Shown here in pieces: positions 24,453 to 36,023 of a DNA stretch of 64,000 nucleotides; the first letter of the stretch is position 1; each line of letters opens with the position of its first letter. The notes beneath the pieces are model-generated. The model was not told the origin of the DNA. It saw nothing but the letters and a program-made list of their open reading frames with translations, and ran no database searches. The translations under genes were made by a program, and so were the position numbers. This DNA is from Brienomyrus brachyistius (Eukaryota > Chordata > Actinopteri > Osteoglossiformes > Mormyridae), in NCBI RefSeq assembly GCF_023856365.1, contig NW_026042447.1, positions 1 through 64,000 of the forward strand, in the 5' to 3' direction.

Positions 24453-24797
24453 CCAACTCCTCCGCCCTCTCAAGGACCTCCCGGGTTGGGGCCTGTGACC
24501 TTGGCGGCGTTGAGGGTGAGTGGCTGGTGGTCGGTGCCATCGAACCCTGGTGCTCCGCCTCCCCCCAGTCTGGCTGTGGCTCCTCACTCCTCTTCGGCTC
24601 TCGCCGGGTCTGTAGGGCCGGTGTCTTCAGGATGCTGGTCAAGGCACTGCGAAAGATGCTGCTGACAGGCCCCCGGCCCCGGACCAGGGGCCTCTTGGGA
24701 GGGTGCCTGGAGGCGGAGTCAGCACCAACTTGGGGCTCCTCTGATAAATGCTCCACCATCTCCTCCTTCCGCTTGGTACCCTTAGCCGCTGCCTCCC
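24453..24797 (-). CDS. mcm3ap: exon 2: basic linker between FG region and RRM (copy 1)
   Basis: Residues about 336-450. KGTKRKEE and [20 protein letters not shown] match the human GLKRKEDQ and PPDKRPVRLNRPRGGTLF region, which supports this reading frame. It ends ERAEELG with a gtgagt donor. In copy 2 the same exon has lost 26 bp. Confidence 0.85.
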
Positions 24798-24837
24798 CTG
24801 CATTCTCCCCCTCACCGCCCCCCCCCACGGACCTCAC
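24798..24837 (-). other. candidate 40-nt G-rich ultra-short intron, or frame-breaking G-tract
   Basis: On the gene strand the segment begins gtgagg, contains a run of nine G and ends gaatgcag. Removing it joins codons in frame ([16 protein letters not shown]). Left in place, nine or ten G put the downstream coding region out of frame; eight would be needed. The run is 9, 9, 10 and 10 in copies 1-4. Either it is spliced as an ultra-short intron, or the tract is mutated or miscalled in every copy. Confidence 0.45.
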
Positions 24838-25843
24838 CAGACACAACCCCAGCGTCAGTCTTGGGTTTTAGCGGACCAAAGCTGACAGCACCAAACAGTG
24901 GCCGGGGCTCATGGAGGCTAGAGGCAGAGTACCTGGAGACAGAGGCGGCCTGGGAGGTCCCCCCACCCAGGCCACTGCCAGCACCAACGGAGGGTGCTGC
25001 TGGTTTCGAGAAGCTGAACTCCTGGGTGGTGCTGGGATGTGCATCTTTGGTGGGGAGGATGCTGCTGGACACTGCGATGGGCTGTGAGAAGCTAAAACCT
25101 AATGCTCCAGAAAGGAACTCAGAGGCAGCAGGAGCAGGCCCACTGCTGTCCATACTGGTAGCGGTGGTGCTGGATGGGCTGGAACCAAAAGACTCGGACA
25201 CAGCCTGGGACACAGCCGGTTCAGGACTGGCGCTATAAATAGGTTTGAACACAGCTGCGTCTGACGGCTTGAAGCTGAACTCTGAGGTGCTAAATCCGCG
25301 GCCCTGAACGCTTCCAGGGGAGAATACCGAAGAAGACCCTGTGGACAACTGTCCGAATCTCAGTGGTTGACTAGACCCCGAGGAGGGGGGAACAGAGGAG
25401 GCGGAGATAGCGTTAGAGCCGCCGAAGCCGGGTGTGTGCTGAGCAAATCCGCCGGTCTGTCCGAAGGCAGAGGTCTGGGGAAAAGCCGAGTTCTGGTTAA
25501 AGACAGAGCTCTGACCGACCCCGGCCGGCTGCCCGAAGGAGGGCGGCGGGCCGAACCTGGTGTCGCTCTGTACAAACGACGGGGTCTGACTCCCAGAACC
25601 GGGCATGCCGAAGGTCGGGGCCTGTCCAGACGCCGTCCCGCCAGGCTGCCCGAAAAGGGATCCGGTCTGGCCGAAGGCAGACGATGTACTGAAGAGCGAG
25701 GTCTGGCCGGTGCCCTGGCCGAGGGCAGGCGGCTGCACGAAAGGGGCGTTCTGCTGGCCGAAGGAAAAGAGCCCCGAGGTCGGGGCGCGTGGAGACTGAA
25801 ACGCTCCGCCTTGTGTTCTGCCGAAAAGCCCAGACGGATTCAT
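24838..25843 (-). CDS. mcm3ap: exon 1: FG-repeat nucleoporin-like N-terminus of GANP (copy 1)
   Basis: Residues 1-335 are rich in Ser, Gly, Gln and Pro, with many FG and FGQ motifs (for example [16 protein letters not shown]) and FSFS or [13 protein letters not shown] blocks that match the human FSFKPLENAVFKP region. This low-complexity part interacts with nuclear pore transport factors in known GANP proteins. The start is the MNPSGLFG methionine at 25843, matching the human MNPTNPFSG start. Copies 2, 3 and 4 start at 35848, 45879 and 55910. Confidence 0.92.
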
Positions 25844-25969
25844 TGTGTAAAAAGCCCAAAAATACGGCCTTCAAAAGTCGAAACAGAGTTCTTACAGCGC
25901 GGTAGATTTCGGCGTCCTTCGGCCTGGGAGATTATATCCGCGCCTGTGTCACATCTGCGGAAATATACA
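25844..25969 (-). promoter_or_regulatory. truncated 5' flank/5'UTR of MCM3AP copy 1, ending at the array junction
   Basis: Only 126 bp of native upstream sequence separate the ATG from the duplication junction at 25969/25970. It is fairly CpG-rich and has no clear TATA box. A GTAAGA donor-like string lies near 25895-25890 on the gene strand. Equivalent flanks lie at 35849-35974, 45880-46005 and 55911-56036. Whether this fragment is enough to start transcription cannot be judged. Confidence 0.4.
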
Positions 25970-26018
25970 AACTGGCAGCTCCCCTGGCCTGGTCACTGCG
26001 GACACTGCGCTCCTTCTG
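25932..26018 (-). CDS. mcm3ap: chimeric terminal exon of MCM3AP copy 2
   Basis: From the exon 29 acceptor the frame reads [16 protein letters not shown], crosses the junction and continues [12 protein letters not shown] to TAA (25932-25934). The last 36 native residues are replaced by 12 residues translated from the 5' flank of copy 1. The stop lies 88 nt upstream of the copy 1 ATG on the same strand, with no AATAAA between. Confidence 0.85.
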   Translation of the reverse strand, partial: QKERSVRSDQARGAASLYISADVTQARI

Positions 26019-29000
26019 CTACAAAAATGGGCACAGAAACAGTCTCAACTGATGAGCACAGGGTACTTGGGGTCTTAAAATGTGAGCAACTGTGTAGGCA
26101 CAGGGTCAATACCAGGGCAAGTGCAGGTGGGGCAGCCATCTTTGGGGAGGGCACTACGATCTCCGGTACAGACAGTAACGAAGAAGGCAAGAAAAGTGGT
26201 GAGGAGGAAGAGGAAGGGCCCAGGGACTCGACGTCAAGCCAGGTACGCAGCTGGTCCTCGAACCTGCAGATCCAAGTCAAACAGGAAATGGCTCAATGTT
26301 TATGCCACAACTCACATGAGAGAGTACACGTGTGTAGCATGTCTGTTCTCTGTCAGACCTGCGGCTCTGTTCTTTCTCCTCCTCAATGCGAGCCAGGAGG
26401 TCCTGGGGGCTGGAGGCAGCATCCAAAACAGGGGCAACACCGGATCCGGACTCAGGGTCCTCAACCATGCTGTGAAACAGCTTCTGTTGAAGACGTGGCC
26501 TGGCCAGTCGAGGATGAGGCCACATGCTCTGGTGACACCTGCAATGGCAGAGACTTTGGATAAGAAGCCAGTATTGTACACCACTCTTGGGGATATGAGC
26601 AAGACTGGAAGCTGATGGCTTTCCCTCTTCTTCCATTTAATAGTAAATAATATTCATTAAATCTGCAGGTCACTGTTAACAGTCTATCTGGAATGTGTTA
26701 GATTTACATGGCTGGCTGGCTCTTACCCTGCCTTCCCCTGCTGCTTGTCCCTGTGCGTCTGCTTTACGGCATCCACCCAGCAGGACGGCGGTATGAAGCC
26801 CTGCAGCCCATCGCTCAGGAAATACACCGAGATTTCTCCGTCGTCACTGATGACATCTGAAGATGGTGGGATAGGTTCACACCTGCATGGCATCCCCAGT
26901 AGGCCCCCCCAAACGTCAGACCCACCCCACCCCCCTCACCTTCACTCACGGGGCACCCAGGAGGGTTCCAGTCCCGGAGTTGGTGCTCTACACAGAGCAT
27001 GACAATTTCGTCCCAGGGCACCTCCCAGAAAGTGGGCTCCTTGTCCGGCCCCCCACCTCGGCCCACACAGTCCTGACGCAGCCTCTCCAAAAGGTTCTCC
27101 AACTGGGACATAAGGAGTGGCTGGCTGTGGCGGGACCATGGGATTTGAGATACGTACTGGAAGATGGAGGCAACCAGCTGGCTCCAAGGAGCTGGGTGGG
27201 GGGAGCGGTGGCAGCAGCAGAAATTTAAGGAAACAGACTAAGAAGCAGCCACTTAGCAAGAAGTCCGAATTCCGAATCTGAGGCATGGACATACCCCCCA
27301 CGGCTGGCAGCGGCCAGTCGGGCAGCCGCAGGCTCAGGACTGCCCCCTGGAGCCACTCCAGGTGCTCAGCCGAGTTCCAGAGCAGATGTGGTAGGCAGTC
27401 ACCACCCCCTGGCACCAAGAACTCTGCCACGGGCCAGGAGAGGCCAGCCAGACTCGGGGACGACACAAGGCCAGCCAAGAAAGCCAGGACAGTGTTGTAG
27501 AGGCCGATGACGGGTGCAGGGCCCTGGGAGGGCAGTCCCGCCATGTCACGGTCCCTCCGATCACGGTGAAGCCTACCAGCAAACTCGCGGCAGAGCCCGG
27601 CCTCCACAACCTGCACCAACGTCTGCGAGACGAGCCGGGCTGGTGCCGTGGAGCGGGCAGCGAGCCACCTGACGGCATGGCGGATCTGCGGGGAGACGGG
27701 GGTGATGGTCAATGGGATGGTTCAATCTTACCGAGGCCAGCGACAACATGCACACTCACCTGCTCGGATCCTTGGGGTTCGTTCGTGGTCTCGGGGATAT
27801 GGACGAACATGTACTCTGAAATCAAACCTTCCTCAATGAGTGTCTGAAGCATCAGGTCTTACAGGGAAAGGAAACCGATGGTCAGACAGGAGGAACAAAC
27901 CAACTGTATTAGCTCTGCATACGTAAACATAGCCTCAAGAGAAATGCTATAAGTAAAGTAAGCGAATCCCACGCGACACCTGTTGTCATAGACACGGTTA
28001 GTGTCACACCTTCCTCTAGCCGTTCATCGCTGGCCCTGTGCCCAGCCTGCCCTGGGACCACCACCACCAGAGGAAGGGCCTGTGGCCAGGCATTAGCCTG
28101 CTGGATCTGCCGGAGTTGCAGCAGGGCGGATAACAGGAAGATGTCCCCGTCTTCCTCATCAGCCCCGGGACTGACTGCCGAGGGCAGCAGCATCAGCAGG
28201 GCGCCCATGCCCATCAGCCCCTTCCGCTTCTCCAATGCCAACTGGCCTTCCTCGCTGAGGGGCCCGCGGGCCACCTGACCCACAGTGAGAAACATGGCCT
28301 CACTTCCTGCACTTGCACCCTTCGCAAACATCTGTGTTACCACAGGACCTGCTAATATCACATAGTGCCAGACTATGCTAGGCTATGTTAAGCTATGCTA
28401 GACTAACATTAATGACAGAACATGCAACACAGGGGCATGAAGCCTGTCGATATTCATCGGCAAGTTCCCCCCTATCTGCCACACCTTCACACACACGTGC
28501 ACTGTGTGCATGCGCTCCCCCACGCTCCGCAGGCCGCTGCTGATGCTCAAGGTTTGCATGTGTCCGTTGGGGACCATCTCCCTGTGTTCTTGCTTCTCCG
28601 AGTTACCGAATTTGGACTCCAGCCATTCTGTCAAAATCCTGCATCAGAGATGGGAGGGGGGCACAAATGTAAGCTCCAGGACCTCTAAACCCAACTAACA
28701 CCCAATCCCTCCCCGAACGACACCCAGTTCCCCCACTTACTGGTTAGCAACACTGGCATCTCTTTCATGATCACTTGGCAACAAGAGGGCTGCCTTCCAG
28801 AAGATTGTGTCAGATGGGTTCGAGACGCTTGCTGCCACCAGACTGAGCAGGTCCAGTGGCCCCCACACAGATTCGCTGAAGTGGATGGAGATGTAGATGA
28901 GCACATGGAGAGTGATGGATGGCTAACAGCTACTCTACAGTAGCACCATACCTCAGGAGCTGCTGGTAGAACAAGTGAACCTTCATCTGATGCTCGGTTT

Positions 29001-29135
29001 CCCTTCGCATCTTCGCCAACCTGCAGAAGGCAGCAGAGTGTCAGCATCGGTACACTTAACACTACAGCAAATCAATGGCCAGCAAAATAAACGGACAGGA
29101 CGGAAGTCATTTTGGGAAGTACTGTCTAATTCAGC

Positions 29136-29963
29136 AGAGGTGCCCCGATCCAATATTCAAGATACCTAATCAGACGGATCGGACATCGGCCACATGTGAC
29201 CGATCCATGTTCAATAATTATTTAGTTATTGCCAGTCTATTTCTTCTTATACTGAGTGGTACAATCAAATCGCACAACAGCTTTCCCCCCTTTTTTATTT
29301 TTTGTGGCATTCAAGCTGAACGTTAACGCTTCCTCGGTTTTTTGACACTCAGTGTGTGTGAGTGCAGTGACTTCCCCTGCTATGACGTCATGTGCATGTC
29401 CTTTGTAGTGGAAGGATCAGGTGATGGTAGCAAATGCAACTTGCATGCTTGCGAAGCAAACTAACATGTCTAAAACCTGGAAGAATTTTATGCTTGAAAC
29501 AACCAGTAGCACAGCGATTTGCGATCTTTGTAAAAACAAAGTAACATTCAGTGGAAAATCCCACTAATAGTGCACTCAATTAAGGCAATGCAAGTAATAT
29601 GAAAAAAAGCGATGGATTTGGAAGCCAGCTTGGGCTGTTTTGCGCACTCGCTATAGCTTGATACACGAGGTGCTGCTATCACAGTGAAAAGTGACGCATG
29701 CCACTTGGGTGTACTTGTGAAGATATTCAAACAACTGCAAAATGTCTCAAAAATGCTCAATACAAGATGCACAAAAGAGGTGGAACAGTATCTTATGTAT
29801 GTTTCTTGTGGGCTAATTAAAACTTCTTTTCCATTTGTATTTACTAGCTTGGAAAAAAAAAAAAAAGAGCTTTGGTACTGGATCATACTCATAATCAGCC
29901 AATACCTTATGTTCAGGTATCAGGATTATATTGGCACTGAAAAAGTGGGATCGGTGCACCTCT
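29136..29963. mobile_element. hAT relic in intron 18 (copy 2)
   Basis: Same relic as in copy 1, with the same terminal repeats. It differs at a few bases only (for example acttgggtg for acttaggtg), so it was carried along in the tandem duplication and did not insert independently. Confidence 0.72.
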
Positions 29964-32900
29964 ATTATGAATATTAGGTCAGCATTATTATGCTGTGAGA
30001 GAGATGTACCTGGTGCAGGAAACAGAGAGGTCCCCAGCGTGCCCCAGGTTGACCACGCCCCGGGCCAGCCTGTCCAGGCAGGGTGAGGGGGGGGCACTGG
30101 GGGCCAAGGCCTGCAGCCTGAAGCGGGGGTCCACACAGCCAGGGGCAGCAGGAAAATCACGCATCTGTCGCTTCAGCTGCCTGCGCACGGCCACCACATC
30201 ACGCCACCTGCAACACATGCACAGGGTGAAGCCCGGTTGTCGGCGAGCATGTGGGCAAAATATCTGGTCCCCTTACCACTGCCCCTTACCTTTTGATGAA
30301 CCTGCGTATACTCAGAAGCTCTGCTTCCAGGACGTCTTGGGCCAGCAGGGTGAGCTCACCACACAGCGTCTCCTCCAGCAGTACCTCACACACGTCTTGT
30401 GAGCTGCGAGCCACACATTCTGCCTGCTCTTCTTGGGCACGCCTGGCACGAAGGGGCATGCGTTCAGCCTATATACAGTTATCTGAACACTCTCTATGAC
30501 CTCTGATCCCCCTTGGCTCACCAGTACCTGATCTCTGTTGAGGCAGTCTCCACGATGCAGTCGCGCAGCACCTCCTGTGTGATCTCGGCACACAGTGTCT
30601 TGCTGAGCCGGGCCAGGAGCTCCTCGTGTTCCTGCTTTCTCCTGACAGAGACAGGCCCATCAGATGGCACATCCCCTCAAAATGCACCCACCCCTCCTCC
30701 CCAGCCCAGACAGGTGAGGCCTACCTGGCTTCCTCCATCCTGCGCTTCTCCTCAGCGATATGCTCCCTCTCTGCCTGGATCTCGGCAGCAGAAACCTCCC
30801 GCAGCATCTGCTCCACCACCTCACTCAGCACTGCCTCCACCTGGCCGTTGCACATGCTGCAACAACCCATCCACATCACCAAACTGGTGTTGGTTGAGTG
30901 TGACAACCCTCTAGAGGCCACTGCTCCCTATCTGGCTCACGCTCCTACCTGAGTGCAGCAGAGATGTACTCGGCTTCGGTGGCAGCCACGTCAGCCACCT
31001 CGGCCTGCACTACCTCCTCCAGCATGGCCTCTACCTCCGTGGCGATGTCCTGCAAGGGGGGGGGGGGTTATTTGTCATTACTATGGCAATACCAACACAC
31101 TGCTACTGGGTTGACACGCAGCAATGAGCAATCTATCACCTGCTCTGTGTAAACGGGCTCCGGTGGGGGAGGCGTAGGTGGGGCGACTGGTGGTGCCTCC
31201 GACGGAGATGCCCCAAGTGCTCCACTCTCCTCTCTACCAGGGAGGCCAGCTGACTCCGCTGGGTCGCTCGGCATCTTGGATCGGTGCTGGAGGGCCCGCG
31301 CATCCAGCTCAATGGGGGGCCTCTGAGGGGAGGCTGCTACAGCGTGGGCAGGAAAAATGACAAAATTACAATCAGAGGCCAGAAGGTGGACGAAGCGTAA
31401 CAGTTAGCGGAAGGTGGAGTGCAGACGCACCAGCCCTGGGCACACTGCCTGCCTCCGCTGGCTGCCCATCCCCACGGTACTTGTTGCGGCTGTCAAAGCT
31501 GTTGACGGGTGTGTGTTGGGGTGGGTTGGGCAGTGGCGCGCCGTTGACCACTTGGCCCACCAGCACCTCCCGCTTCCTTGCGATGGCCACAGAGCGCTTT
31601 GGACGTGGCTGGATCTCAGGCTCCTGGTACGCTGTCCGGCTTAGCTCCACCATGCTAGGGGGAGGGCAGAGCTTCAATAAAATATACCACCCATCATAGA
31701 TTAGCACCCCCATCAGAGATAAGCCACCCTGCCCCCAACACAAAAGGGACAACGAAGCACAGCCCAGCCTTACCCTGCATCGACCGCGAGCCCATACTGC
31801 AGCGCGAGGTCCGAAGCCTCGCCGGCATTCTGGAACATGAGCATCCGGACCAGGTCTTCGACCGGGAATGTGGTGGAACCACGGGAGCTGTAGGCCACAT
31901 TCAGGGCCCGCAGAGCCTCACGGCGCACCTGTAGGGGGCACCAGAGCGGTCCAGGTAAGTGAGGTATTGGGGCTGATGAGGATGTAGGGAGCGGAGCAAC
32001 GGCTCCCCCACCTGGTCGAAGTAGCGGTGCAAGATGCAACCAGCCAGATACGAGGCCACCTTGACCAGCTTGAAGAACCTCACGAAGTTGTTGCTGTTGA
32101 CAGCGGCAAAGGCCTGGACGGCAAACTTCACCTCCGGAGAGTTTCGGAGCTCCGCCCGGAATTGCTGCACCTCCCTGCAGGTAGGGAGGGAATGAAATGT
32201 CAGCTGGAGAGGTGCCACGGTGACACGGGACACCGACTGCCGGCCAGCCACCCACCGGAGGATGTCTCCATCATTGAGCTTCAGGAGCACGCTGTACTGC
32301 CGAAACTCTGCCTCATGAGGGCAGTAGATGTTCTTGCTGGCCAGGTCCTGGTACATCTCCTTGAGGCTCTGCAGGCATTTGGTCAGGTTTTCATTGTTGA
32401 TCTTAGCATCAAAGGACATCATGGGCTCCTGGCACAGGTGGTGTGCGCAGTGGATGTGGAAGCGGGCGCACTTTTCAATAAGGGACACCGTAAGCGGGTC
32501 GCACAGGTGCTGCTGAGTGATATCCTGCAGATGGCCCAGAAAAAGGATCAGGGCGAGGCCCGCAGGGCACAGGAATAATGAGACACGGACTAATGTTGCT
32601 CACCTTCCGGATACCTCGTGTGCGGTTCCACACAAAGTCATACCAGTCACGGTAGTTGTCCTCACCCTGGTCCATGACCTGGGTAACCAGGTAGTTCATG
32701 GTCATGTTCAGCACAGTAAGGGGCCGCAGTTCATGGGGGAGGGGCTCCTCCTGGTCAGCAGAGGACCTGCTGTACTCCTTAATGGCAGCAGTGTGGTCCA
32801 CCTGCGTGGGGTGCAGAGGGTGATTTGCAGCCTGTGGTCTGTCAATTCATGGCGGGGAGGGGGAAGCATTAGGAAAGAGGGGCAGGGGTGGTGATACCTT

Positions 32901-35900
32901 CTCCGTGTTGGGGATGACCTCAAAAGAGCTCAGTTGGTTCCGGGTCTCCCTCATGTAACGCTCCTTCTCCGGACACATGTCAGGACACGTACCCACAAAC
33001 ACCTTGGACAGATCCAGGTCGGTCCTCTTGGGCCGAGCTGTGCCAGAGGAGACCGTGTCAGCTGGCGATTCACTTTGGGGTGGGAGGGGGGGGTGGCTCA
33101 GCAACGTGACCCTAGGGGGACCTACCCTGTCGCAGGATCTTGTCCCGCTGCTCTAGCAGACGATACTTCTCCTCTGCGGTTTCAGCTACCTGGCCAATCA
33201 GGTGGAAGAGGGGAGAGGGGAGGCTGCTGGCTAGATGTTCGGATTCGAGGCCGTCTGGGCTGGGCTCCATCTGCGGCTCACTCTCAAACTGCAGGGCCTT
33301 TGTCGCCAGGGGTTTCTTGGCTGGTGACCTGAGAGGGACAGACCAAAGGCTGAAGAGCTTCTAAAAGCTGGCAAAACCTGGGCTCCTTTGAACACCTGGC
33401 CAGTAGGGGGCATAGCAGCCAAAGAACTCAGTTTGACTTTAATGTCACGAATCCGAGCCTGAGGTAAAGAGTTTCATTACCAGATGACCTAACATAACTC
33501 AAGCTGCTTGGAAAAAAAACAAACAAAATGTATACATAATAAAAAACCAGAGTGATCCAGATTTTTTTTTTTTTTTTTAAAGAACTTGCATTGGGTTTCA
33601 AAAAGGTGATTTTCTTCCCTAACTTAATTTAATAAAGACCCGGCCATCTTATTGTAAAATTGAGTTATTTACTCTTACGGTAAGAGAATGATTTAAAGAC
33701 AAGATTACCCTCTGGATAGGGATGAGCTGGAGGACCAGCCGGAGGTGGATTTGGAGAGGGCTTTGCAGACAGGGGCTGACTCAAAGCCTCCTGCCTGGCT
33801 CTGAGGATCAGGGTCATCTGGAGGCCTTTGGCCCTTCTCTCCTGGACCTAAGAGACACACAGAACCAGTTCATCGAAACAGCTGACATGGGAATGAAAGG
33901 CTGCAACGAGTCACAAAGACCCCGCCCTGGCCTTGGCTCGATGCACAGATAGAGAGCACCGTAATAGTCACTCACTCTGCTTCTTCCTCTGCCAGAAGAT
34001 GGTGAGCTAATGCCTGCGCAGCAGTTTGCCCTTCTTCTTGGCTTTGGCAGCAGAAGCCTGAAAGATACCAAAAGTCAGTGAGGAAAGCCCGGGAGATCAT
34101 GGACGAGAGCACAGCCTAATGAGTACAGCGACCAAGCCCCCCCCCCCAAAGGTGTGCAAAGCCATTGCTCACATGGTCGTGGAAGTGCACTATGGCCAGG
34201 TTCTTCTGGGGCCTGCAGAAGATCCGCTGCACACGTCCGAACTGGCGGAAATGTTCCCCCAGGATGTCCTTGCTGTTAAGACTGGCTGGAATGTTCTTGC
34301 ATTGGAGCACCATGGCTTCGGAGGGTGACATCCCCCCCAGGCTGTCTGTGCTGTCCAGGCGGCGGGCACGTCTCACTGTTGATGCTGCCTCAGTTTCGGG
34401 ATCTGTGGCAAGTGTCACAGAGTTCAGTTTTTCAGACTATACTTGGCTTCGAACCCAATGTGCTTCTTCCTGGGAGTACTCACCCAACTCCTCCGCCCTC
34501 TCAAGGACCTCCCGGGTTGGGGCCTGTGACCTTGGCGGCGTTGAGGGTGAGTGGCTGGTGGTCGGTGCCATCGAACCCTGGTGCTCCGCCTCCCCCCAGT
34601 CTGGCTGTGGCTCCTCACTCCTCTTCGGCTCTCGCCGGGTCTGTAGGGCCGGTGTCTTCAGGATGCTGGTCAAGGCACTGCGAAAGATGCTGCTGCCTCT
34701 TGGGAGGGTGCCTGGAGGCGGAGTCAGCACCAACTTGGGGCTCCTCTGATAAATGCTCCACCATCTCCTCCTTCCGCTTGGTACCCTTAGCCGCTGCCTC
34801 CCCTGCATTCTCCCCCTCACCGCCCCCCCCCACGGACCTCACCAGACACAACCCCAGCGTCAGTCTTGGGTTTTAGCGGACCAAAGCTGACAGCACCAAA
34901 CAGTGGCCGGGGCTCATGGAGGCTAGAGGCAGAGTACCTGGAGACAGAGGCGGCCTGGGAGGTCCCCCCACCCAGGCCACTGCCAGCACCAACGGAGGGT
35001 GCTGCTGGTTTCGAGAAGCTGAACTCCTGGGTGGTGCTGGGATGTGCATCTTTGGTGGGGAGGATGCTGCTGGACACTGCGATGGGCTGTGAGAAGCTAA
35101 AACCTAATGCTCCAGAAAGGAACTCAGAGGCAGCAGGAGCAGGCCCACTGCTGTCCATACTGGTAGCGGTGGTGCTGGATGGGCTGGAACCAAAAGACTC
35201 GGACACAGCCTGGGACACAGCCGGTTCAGGACTGGCGCTATAAATAGGTTTGAACACAGCTGCGTCTGACGGCTTGAAGCTGAACTCTGAGGTGCTAAAT
35301 CCGCGGCCCTGAACGCTTCCAGGGGAGAATACCGAAGAAGACCCTGTGGACAACTGTCCGAATCTCAGTGGTTGACTAGACCCCGAGGAGGGGGGAACAG
35401 AGGAGGCGGAGATAGCGTTAGAGCCGCCGAAGCCGGGTGTGTGCTGAGCAAATCCGCCGGTCTGTCCGAAGGCAGATGTCTGGGGAAAAGCCGAGTTCTG
35501 GTTAAAGACAGAGCTCTGACCGACCCCGGCCGGCTGCCCGAAGGAGGGCGGCGGGCCGAACCTGGTGTCGCTCTGTACAAACGACGGGGTCTGACTCCCA
35601 GAACCGGGCATGCCGAAGGTCGGGGCCTGTCCAGACGCCGTCCCGCCAGGCTGCCCGAAAAGGGATCCGGTCTGGCCGAAGGCAGACGATGTACTGAAGA
35701 GCGAGGTCTGGCCGGTGCCCTGGCCGAGGGCAGGCGGCTGCACGAAAGGGGCGTTCTGCTGGCCGAAGGAAAAGAGCCCCGAGGTCGGGGCGCGCGGAGA
35801 CTGAAACGCTCCGCCTTGTGTTCTGCCGAAAAGCCCAGACGGATTCATTGTGTAAAAAGCCCAAAAATACGGCCTTCAAAAGTCGAAACAGAGTTCTTAC

Positions 35901-35936
35901 AGCGCGGTAGATTTCGGCGTCCTTCGGCCTGGGAGA

Positions 35937-36023
35937 TTATATCCGCGCCTGTGTCACATCTGCGGAAATATACAAACTGGCAGCTCCCCTGGCCTGGTCA
36001 CTGCGGACACTGCGCTCCTTCTG
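35937..36023 (-). CDS. mcm3ap: chimeric terminal exon of MCM3AP copy 3
   Basis: It has the same fused frame as in copy 2 across the junction at 35974/35975. Confidence 0.85.
   Translation of the reverse strand, partial: QKERSVRSDQARGAASLYISADVTQARI

Larger units (their letters stand above)
15831..25843 (-). pseudogene. mcm3ap: MCM3AP/GANP copy 1: native 3' end, but nonsense codon and frameshift
   Basis: GANP is the scaffold of the TREX-2 complex at nuclear pores, which couples transcription to mRNA export. Coding exons on the minus strand, 5' to 3': 25843-24838, 24797-24453, 24371-24142, 24027-23946, 23817-23679, 23298-23096, 23007-22868, 22771-22574, 22494-22226, 22144-21982, 21898-21744, 21624-21401, 21306-21110, 21020-20920, 20827-20696, 20612-20499, 20413-20261, 20178-19980, 18984-18922, 18845-18711, 18608-18455, 18244-17980, 17827-17730, 17655-17265, 17161-16910, 16826-16697, 16508-16329, 16233-16083, 15989-15831. 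Phases agree except at the lesions. The conceptual length of about 2,010 residues is close to the human 1,980. Lesions are TAG at 23977-23979, one extra base at about 20137 giving TGA at 20127-20129, and a 30-bp inversion at 18976-19005. Copy-specific changes include I to S in exon 9, E to A in exon 10 and E to G in exon 14. Confidence 0.9.
25932..35848 (-). pseudogene. mcm3ap: MCM3AP/GANP copy 2: chimeric end, 26-bp frameshift deletion, shared TAG
   Basis: Same exon set as copy 1. Exon positions are copy 1 plus 30 (exon 29 plus 29; exons 14-17 and the right end of exon 18 plus 29; exon 3 plus 31; exon 1 plus 5). Exon 19 has the ancestral orientation (28952-29020, 69 bp) and exon 18 is in frame (30010-30207, 198 bp). 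The private lesion is a 26-bp deletion at about 34695 in exon 2. It shifts the frame after HPPKR and leads to a stop 26 codons later. It also has the shared TAG (34007-34009) and a nine-G tract. It lacks a 3'UTR, so any transcript should read into copy 1. Most likely a pseudogene. Confidence 0.85.

Noticed and set aside
25367..26563. Plus-strand 398-codon ORF across the unit junction
   Set aside because: It is antisense to the FG-repeat exon, the chimeric exon and exons 27-28. Its composition (repeated AEGR-like blocks) is the mirror of the FG repeats.
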